Origin: Coemansia sp. RSA 922
Lineage: Eukaryota > Kickxellomycota > Kickxellomycetes > Kickxellales > Kickxellaceae
Reading direction: 5' to 3'
Assembly (NCBI GenBank): GCA_027577415.1
Contig: JANBQS010000764.1
Span: forward strand, 1-12,398
DNA: 12,398 nucleotides
The notes under the pieces are model-generated. The model was not told the DNA's origin, searched no databases, and was given only the letters and a program-made list of their open reading frames with translations. Shown piece after piece: positions 7,193 to 12,398 of this stretch; within the stretch, counting starts at the first letter, position 1, and every line of letters starts with the position of its first letter. Made by a program: the position numbers and the translations under genes.

Positions 7193-8671
7193 CTAATTCT
7201 TCTGACGTGAGCTGAGCCACTCAGTGACCGCGCCCTGGTACAGCTCGTCGTTTAGACGGCGAGTGCGAGCGTGATGCCTTTGGAGCAGCTCCATTTGCTG
7301 CAGTACATCTGCGATCTGCTTCTCACCAGACCCACTGCTTGGCCGTAGGCTATCCAGCAGCCACGCATCGGCGCGGGCGGTCTGGCCATAGGGCGCCTCC
7401 ACGTTTAGCATAGCGTCAAAGCTCGCCATGTCCTCGGCGCTGTCAACCAGTCGGGCTTTAACAGTGGCCTCAAATGCAGTAGTTGTCCGCGCACCACCTT
7501 CTTGCGCCAGCCTTTGCAGTGGAGCAAAGCTGATTGACGTGAGCTTGGGTGCAATTGCTTGCTCGGATATCACCTCTGGCCGATGCAAGCCGACGCTGAC
7601 CGAAGCCTTGGGTCCCCCGAGCTGCGGCGGCGCCAGCCGAGTACACAACTGAGTGACACCAGTGCCCAGTTGCTTATCGCTAATCGTTCGCATGCACTGA
7701 CGGCTCGCAGTGTCCCAGATTCGCACGGCGCCTGGCTGTGCGGCAGATACCAAGAGTGAGCCGTCGTAGCTCAGGCTGATGGCCACCACGCTTGCTTCGG
7801 CCGATGGGTACTGGATATGGTTCTCTGAAAAGACAGCATCGCTTGAGCCCCCAAGTGCGACTAGCTCCGCTCCATCTCCCTGCATATCGGCAGAGCTGGC
7901 CTTTTTGTAGGCGTACAGGTTCGTCTGATATATGCCCGCAGCAGTGGCAGCAAACACGCGCGTCTCGCTCCTGTCGACTGCAATATCGTTTACTGCAGCT
8001 GGATATAAGAGCGTGGCTAGCAATTCGGCCTTGCCTGTGTATTTCTCGCCATCGTGCTCAACGCGCAGTCGCCACTGCTTGCACGTGTGGTCCCGACTTG
8101 CGGTATAAACCCTTCCCCTCCCCGATAGCAGGCCAGACTGCGCAACATGTAGTGCCGTTATAGCCATCGTATGCTCCGTCAGCGACACTATCGGAGTTAC
8201 TGCCGAGTCACCAAGTGCTGCCTGATCCAGCGCCTGAGAAAGCCCCCACACATGCACCGCAGCATCGTCTCCGCCTGACAACAGCACGCCCTCGCTGCTG
8301 GCTAGCGATGTCACCGCACCATAGTGCGCATCCCATGCTCTGAGCAGTCGGCCCGAAGCGGTCGCCCAGATCAAGACACGGCCGGACTTTGCTCCCGCCG
8401 CCAAGTACTTGCCGCCGTCTATGGCGTGCAAGCACAATATCTCTTCGGGAAACGGGAAGACTAATTTAGCGCCAGTATCACCTCGGTTGAGCATATACAC
8501 ATGGCACACGGGCTTCTTTTCGTTGACGGCTGCCACCCACGTATCGGTAAGGCAGAAGCCTTGTCGGCCCTCGACGCTCACGCCCGCGCCCTGAGCCAGC
8601 CGCGTGCCTCGCCGCAGATCATAGACCTGGATCCCGTGCTTCGTTCCAACCGCGACTATCTCTGTAAACAT
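7193..8671 (-). CDS. Ipi3/WDR18-like WD40 subunit of the Rix1 complex
   Basis: Ipi3 (WDR18 in animals) works with Rix1 and Ipi1 in the nucleus on pre-60S particles, helping ITS2 processing and Rea1/Midasin-driven remodelling. The 492-residue product starts MFTEIVAVGTKHGIQVYDL, the usual beginning of a first WD blade. Later blades show GRVLIWATASGRLLRAWDAH, AVTSLASSEGVLLSGGDDAA followed by VHVWGL, RVYTASRDHTCKQWRL, a degenerate blade around NDIAVDRSETRVFAATAAGI, and SYDGSLLVSAAQPGAVRIWD. A predicted coiled coil of about 40 residues (IADVLQQMELLQRHHARTRR) ends the protein, as in yeast Ipi3. The order HYGAVTSL...LSGGDD...VWGLSQ matches my memory of WDR18. I chose the ATG at 8671 because homology starts there, but the first ATG is in frame at 8749 and would add a hydrophobic 26-residue leader that does not suit a nuclear protein. 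Single exon. Confidence 0.88.
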   Translation of the reverse strand: MFTEIVAVGTKHGIQVYDLRRGTRLAQGAGVSVEGRQGFCLTDTWVAAVNEKKPVCHVYMLNRGDTGAKLVFPFPEEILCLHAIDGGKYLAAGAKSGRVLIWATASGRLLRAWDAHYGAVTSLASSEGVLLSGGDDAAVHVWGLSQALDQAALGDSAVTPIVSLTEHTMAITALHVAQSGLLSGRGRVYTASRDHTCKQWRLRVEHDGEKYTGKAELLATLLYPAAVNDIAVDRSETRVFAATAAGIYQTNLYAYKKASSADMQGDGAELVALGGSSDAVFSENHIQYPSAEASVVAISLSYDGSLLVSAAQPGAVRIWDTASRQCMRTISDKQLGTGVTQLCTRLAPPQLGGPKASVSVGLHRPEVISEQAIAPKLTSISFAPLQRLAQEGGARTTTAFEATVKARLVDSAEDMASFDAMLNVEAPYGQTARADAWLLDSLRPSSGSGEKQIADVLQQMELLQRHHARTRRLNDELYQGAVTEWLSSRQKN

Positions 8672-8691
8672 TCTTTTTGAGTGTAAAAAAT

Positions 8692-8723
8692 AGCAGCAGA
8701 AAAGTAAAGCAGCAGAAAAGAAA
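8692..8723. repeat. 16-bp tandem duplication upstream of IPI3
   Basis: Two adjacent copies of AGCAGCAGAAAAGTAA (second copy ending GAAA, 15 of 16 identical) run into a 10-base A run ending at 8730. On the IPI3 coding strand this is a CT-rich tract between the two candidate start codons. It looks like replication slippage in leader sequence. Confidence 0.7.
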
Positions 8724-8823
8724 AAAAAAAGTCCAAATGATTTCGCCATCGCTGATATCAAGATTAGATTAGTCAACGGGTGGATCAAAAAAGGAGTACA
8801 GATATTTGTTGTGTGTAATGAAA

Positions 8824-8829
8824 TATATA
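8824..8829 (-). promoter_or_regulatory. TATA-like element for IPI3
   Basis: TATATA within an A/T-rich run (8820-8833) lies in the 183-base gap between the CSL stop and the IPI3 start, about 75 bases upstream of the first ATG (8749) and 155 upstream of the homology-supported ATG (8671). If used, transcription would begin near 8795, which puts the 8749 ATG in the mRNA. Inferred from sequence only. Confidence 0.35.
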
Positions 8830-8854
8830 ATTGATAGTGTAATATTGATAACGT

Positions 8855-11800
8855 TCATATGTCAAGCTTGAGTGCAATGACCTCTAGCGCTTGTGAACCT
8901 CCTTCGCGCTGACGTAGAGACCACTTTGTATGGTACATCACTCCGTCAGCACGTTTAATGGACAGCGACCCGGCAACCTTGACATCCTTAGTCAGCTTGA
9001 TGACATACAGCTCGCCCAGCTCGGATCGCGTGCTGCCGCCGCCTACACCAGAATCGCTTCTTGTATGGTTCTCGGCTGACTTGCTTGCATCCGACTGCCT
9101 ACTGCAGGACTCGACATCAAAAGACTGGTCGCCAAGCATAAGCTGCATAGTCGAGAGATCCAGGCCATGTGCCCTAATGTGAACAGAGTGGTTGTCAACG
9201 ACCCAGGCATGGAAAACGCGCGGAATTGTGTTGATGTGGCAAAGAGGCTGTGGCTGCTCGTACGGAATAGAGTATGAGTATGTGAAGGCGGATATGCCAA
9301 CAATAGTCCAGCAAAAGGCATCGTCAAGCTCGGGTTTGCCATCTTCCCCAGGCGACTGCTCGCAGTGCTGATCTCCAGCGGTCGATGCGTCGGTAAGCGT
9401 CTCAAACGTCAACTCTGGCGAGCCATCGGGGTCGTCAAACCGAACATGCACACCTGCGTCGGCTGTGGGGCCGTAGTGGCCAGCATCGGCCTTGAGAAAG
9501 CGAGGGGGCTCACCTGGCGCCATGGGCTTGAGCTGCAATGCAACCTTTTGCATCTGGCTAACCGGAGAGCAGGCATTCTCGACATATCGTCCTCGCTCCA
9601 CCTTGTGTATAATCATCGGCGGTGACCGAAAATTGCGGCGGGATTCTACAAAGACAATCTCGGAGCCATAGTACAGCGGGCGACAGTCACTTGCCTCTGG
9701 TACTGACTGCGCTGGGGAGCTGCCGTCGCGATGGGCCAGGACTACGACCTCTAGCGGTGACCAGTTATGGCTCTGCGCGACCCAGCGGTTAGTCAAGTGG
9801 TCGACGTTAAGGTACTTTGTGCGGAAGGTCTGCGAATTGATGCGGTTGAAGAGCGAGATCAGTGACCCAGCACGGATGCACGTAGACTGGTTGCGAGCCT
9901 TGGCCGTCTTCTTGCTGGGCTTTGATATAATAGCAACGGGATCCGACTCAAGCGAGGCATACACTTGAGACTTGAGCAACGGCCGGGGCTCTTGCGTGTA
10001 GGGCTGCTCACAGGGCGCCGATGGAGCAAGCAAGTCCAAGCGGAGGCGGAAGCTCTTGGCCTTTTGCATGCCCGTTACATGCAAGCTCTTGAATAGGGCA
10101 ACATTGCGCTCGTTGAACGATGTTTGGCACTCGAGCGGCGCATGGGCGCTAGACGATGACTGGGCGTTTACATTGCCGCATTCGCTACCGCTGCTAGCTC
10201 CACCAGCTCCAGCGTCGTCTCTTCGGGCCTCCTTGTTCGGCTGACTGGAGCTGCAAACCAACGGCTCTGGCGGCAAAGCTGGGTTGATGGTGACATTTGC
10301 GTCGGTTATAACGGACAGAAGCATGGGTGAGTGATGTGCGACCCGGGCGCTACATCCCTCTCCGCGCATCAGGACGGCGGGAGGTGGGCAGAGGAAGCGT
10401 TTCTCGCCGCCATACGACTTTTGCGCGACGGATGCGTGGTAGCAAGTAATCACCACCAGGTTGGGTGCATCGAGGGAAGCAGGCGAGTCGCCCCAAGGGG
10501 CTTCAGCTGTCTGGGACGGAGTATCGGTGGCAGTGTCTGCTAGTAGTGGTCTTGCTTCCACACGAGCCATTTTGTGAAGAGACATAGCCGCCTCGGTGGC
10601 TCCGTAAGAACGCTTCCTCGGCGACAGAGGAAGAGCATGGTGCTGCTGCGCGCTATAGTTGCTACCGGTGGAGCGCCCCAACTGCGACAGAGCAAGGGCA
10701 GATATGTGGCGCGAAGAGCTGCCCTCGGTCGAAACTAGGCTGGATATTTGCGGCAAGACGACAGAGCGGGCCAACAGGGCTAGCGAAGAGTCTGGAGCTG
10801 CTGGGAGTGCACTGGCACTATTATTATAGCTCAGCCGTCGAGGGGCAAGCGCTGTTGTCGAGTCCTCTGCATCAACGAGGCAAGCGATCGACATGGGTTC
10901 GCGCGAAGTAGTGTGGCATCTACTAATGGGCGGAAGCTTTAGCTCTGAAGCCTTTGCCAAAGCTGGAAAACCATCTGGCATATGGTGCTCACTGCGATTA
11001 AACAAGCCATTAGTAGCTGCGACGCCAATGTCGTAATCGTTGCTGTTGCTGCTACTATAGTCGTCGGCCGCGGCGACATCCCTGTCATCGGCATCGGCGA
11101 CGGCAATATAGTGTTGAGAAGCTGCTACGTTGAGAGACTCGGTTATAGCCAGAGATTCGTTAGTCAATGAGTGACAGGTGAGAGCCGCCGGTGATTCTGC
11201 GTTGCACATGCGCCACGGTGTATGGTTCTGCTTTCGCTGAGGAGAGCGGGCGGTGCTGGAATGTAACGAAGAGACAATAATAGCCGGATTCGAAGCAATG
11301 CCAAGGAGCAAGTTGTCCGAAGAAGACATGTGGCCGTCGCTCAGATGCTGCTGGTCGTGCGTCCTTGGTGCGCGGTCGGTGACAATGGATTGGTCGGCAG
11401 AGGAGGGAGGGGCAGTAGGCCGGCATTGAGTGTAAGAGCCATAGGCCTGGTGGCGAGAGCTCTGAGCTGGATGTCGAACGGCAGCATGTTCTGTGGGCGG
11501 TGGAAAGCGCTGTGGTAGCAAATGCGAAGGATACGCGGCAGCCTGGTTGTAGTGGGGGTCGCGTTGGAGCACGCGCGGAGGCCGCCAGAATGGCATCTCT
11601 TGCTCTGAGTGAAGAGAGGCAAATGGAGGCAGTACTGGTGGCGGCATGTGCTCTCTGGGCGTAGAGCTGTCGCCTTGTGTGTCAGAAATATAGCAGTGAA
11701 TCCTCCGTGAGTACTCCTCAGCCAGCCGATTGTCTGTCTGCACAAACGGATCCGACGATGACGACGACGAGAACATGGGTCGCTCTTGTGGGGCAGCACG

Positions 11801-12055
11801 CGAGTGAGTTACAGATCCACTGGTAAACATGGTGCCTTTTTCGCTGTCGTTGTCATGGCGGCTAGCGCTACTGCTGACTCCAGAGGCACTGCTACTGTAT
11901 GCGGGCATCGCGCTGCTAGTAGTAGAGGTAACAGCGCTAGTGCAGTACGCAGAGTGCAAGGAGCGGTCCGTAGAAGCACCCTCTGCTTGGTGGAATGGTC
12001 TGTTCTTGGCGCGACTCGTAGCAGAGCCAATGCCAGACGGTTGTCGGCTCATCAT
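8855..12055 (-). CDS. CSL-family transcription factor (CBF1/Su(H)/LAG-1, RBP-J-like)
   Basis: CSL proteins are nuclear DNA-binding factors recognising GTGGGAA-type sites; in animals they serve Notch signalling, while fungi have them without Notch (S. pombe Cbf11 and Cbf12). The product has 1066 residues. Residues 1 to about 525 are Ser/Ala/His/Pro-rich and probably disordered. The Rel-homology N-terminal domain follows: HASVAQKSYGGEKRFLCPPP (about 537-556), KAKSFRLRLDLL (about 670) and IISKPSKKTAKAR (about 708). The beta-trefoil domain starts SLISLFNRINSQTFRTKYL (about 730-750) and includes SPPMIIHKVERGR, SPVSQMQKVALQLK and FCWTIVG (about 912). A C-terminal IPT/TIG-like region runs from about 945, ending near DGVMYHTKWSL. 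Compared with animal CSL, there are acidic/Ser-rich insertions between CPPP and KAKSF and inside the trefoil. The fungal class (F1 or F2) is not decided here. The start is the first of two ATGs (12055, 12052), ten bases after a likely acceptor. Confidence 0.93.
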   Translation of the reverse strand: MMSRQPSGIGSATSRAKNRPFHQAEGASTDRSLHSAYCTSAVTSTTSSAMPAYSSSASGVSSSASRHDNDSEKGTMFTSGSVTHSRAAPQERPMFSSSSSSDPFVQTDNRLAEEYSRRIHCYISDTQGDSSTPREHMPPPVLPPFASLHSEQEMPFWRPPRVLQRDPHYNQAAAYPSHLLPQRFPPPTEHAAVRHPAQSSRHQAYGSYTQCRPTAPPSSADQSIVTDRAPRTHDQQHLSDGHMSSSDNLLLGIASNPAIIVSSLHSSTARSPQRKQNHTPWRMCNAESPAALTCHSLTNESLAITESLNVAASQHYIAVADADDRDVAAADDYSSSNSNDYDIGVAATNGLFNRSEHHMPDGFPALAKASELKLPPISRCHTTSREPMSIACLVDAEDSTTALAPRRLSYNNSASALPAAPDSSLALLARSVVLPQISSLVSTEGSSSRHISALALSQLGRSTGSNYSAQQHHALPLSPRKRSYGATEAAMSLHKMARVEARPLLADTATDTPSQTAEAPWGDSPASLDAPNLVVITCYHASVAQKSYGGEKRFLCPPPAVLMRGEGCSARVAHHSPMLLSVITDANVTINPALPPEPLVCSSSQPNKEARRDDAGAGGASSGSECGNVNAQSSSSAHAPLECQTSFNERNVALFKSLHVTGMQKAKSFRLRLDLLAPSAPCEQPYTQEPRPLLKSQVYASLESDPVAIISKPSKKTAKARNQSTCIRAGSLISLFNRINSQTFRTKYLNVDHLTNRWVAQSHNWSPLEVVVLAHRDGSSPAQSVPEASDCRPLYYGSEIVFVESRRNFRSPPMIIHKVERGRYVENACSPVSQMQKVALQLKPMAPGEPPRFLKADAGHYGPTADAGVHVRFDDPDGSPELTFETLTDASTAGDQHCEQSPGEDGKPELDDAFCWTIVGISAFTYSYSIPYEQPQPLCHINTIPRVFHAWVVDNHSVHIRAHGLDLSTMQLMLGDQSFDVESCSRQSDASKSAENHTRSDSGVGGGSTRSELGELYVIKLTKDVKVAGSLSIKRADGVMYHTKWSLRQREGGSQALEVIALKLDI

Positions 12056-12065
12056 CTGGTACCGC

Positions 12066-12342
12066 CTATATGTCTAAGGGGGGAGGGGGGCAAAGGTACA
12101 GCCAGAGGGTATATGAGCGAGAAATGTAGCGAAGAAAGCATGTGATTACTACAGCTCCAAAAATGGCTTGGCAATAGTCAAGCCAGCCAAGCGCAGCGTG
12201 AGAAGGAGACATACAGGCAACATGGGGGCTCTTTGCGCAAAGCAAGCAACGATGTGAGTGATCACATCTGCCCCTGTCTGCCCTTAGCGACAGAGTCGGT
12301 GCGCAAGGTCCTCTGCTAGCTTTAAATACCGAAAGAACTTAC
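12066..12342 (-). other. Probable leader intron of the CSL gene
   Basis: On the coding strand a perfect GTAAGT donor begins at 12342. A C/T-rich tract leading to ACATATAG ends at 12066, just ten bases before the first CSL ATG. The acceptor plus first exon bases (CATATAG then GCG) repeat those of the CHS5 intron. The upstream exon, 12343 to the window edge, has no ATG, so this would be a 277-base 5' UTR intron, or the coding start could lie beyond the window. Two small perfect inverted repeats lie inside: 12164-12185 (7-bp arms) and 12251-12268 (7-bp arms, GTGA loop). Against splicing, a TATA-like TATTTAAA lies at about 12321-12328 and could mark an unspliced promoter. Confidence 0.5.
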
Positions 12343-12398
12343 GTGAGTCTATGGCGGCAAACAAGCAAGCGTAGAGAGGAGGCTCTCGTGTAAACCGG

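Noticed and set aside
8672..8788. Hydrophobic N-terminal extension of IPI3 annotated as a signal peptide or membrane anchor
   Set aside because: It derives from a CT-rich repeat tract, the 8788 start is a TTG, family homology starts at 8671, and Ipi3 is nuclear. Kept only as a finding for the 8749 ATG.
6196..12055. CHS5-IPI3-CSL as a co-transcribed or functional cluster
   Set aside because: The three genes have unrelated roles, and CHS5 and IPI3 each have a TATA-like element in their own gaps; same-strand order alone is no evidence.
12164..12185. 7-bp inverted repeat as a terminator or ncRNA
   Set aside because: Short arms, no T run, and it lies within a probable intron upstream of CSL; such repeats occur by chance.

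Overview
This looks like an ordinary stretch of a fungal nuclear genome. It most likely comes from an early-diverging (zygomycete-type) fungus; Kickxellomycotina is a guess, not something the sequence proves. The gene content is fungal: an exomer subunit (Chs5), a CSL factor of the kind kept in basal fungi and basidiomycetes, and a homeobox protein with the extra C-terminal module typical of fungi. Gaps are short (115-183 bp between the three right-hand gene pairs), the genes are GC-rich, and introns are small with CTAAC branch points. I see no bacterial operon logic, mobile element, CRISPR array, tRNA or rRNA.

Layout: (1) 1-456 is the left edge, without a firm gene. (2) About 457-1305 (+) holds several natural-looking coding exons separated by good splice signals, from a gene I cannot identify and cannot join into one frame. 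(3) 1306-2213 is a pyrimidine-rich stretch, probably the 3' end of that gene plus the promoter and leader of the next. (4) 2214-6080 (+) encodes a 1288-residue homeobox transcription factor of HTF1/HOY1 type. (5) 6196-7074 (-) is a two-exon CHS5 gene with an unusually short 262-residue product. (6) 7193-8671 (-) is IPI3/WDR18, a WD40 subunit of the Rix1 ribosome-assembly complex. (7) 8855-12055 (-) is a CSL-family transcription factor with a very long N-terminal extension and a likely spliced leader.

The homeobox gene converges on CHS5. CHS5, IPI3 and CSL are tandem on the minus strand, each with its own short gap; two of the gaps carry a TATA-like box. The genes act in unrelated processes (two DNA-binding regulators, Golgi-to-surface cargo export, 60S ribosome maturation), so this is a chromosomal neighbourhood and not a pathway cluster. 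I found no clearly new system. The points most worth checking are the unidentified left-hand gene, the tail-less Chs5, the first AUG of IPI3 (which would add a hydrophobic leader) and the architecture of the CSL protein.
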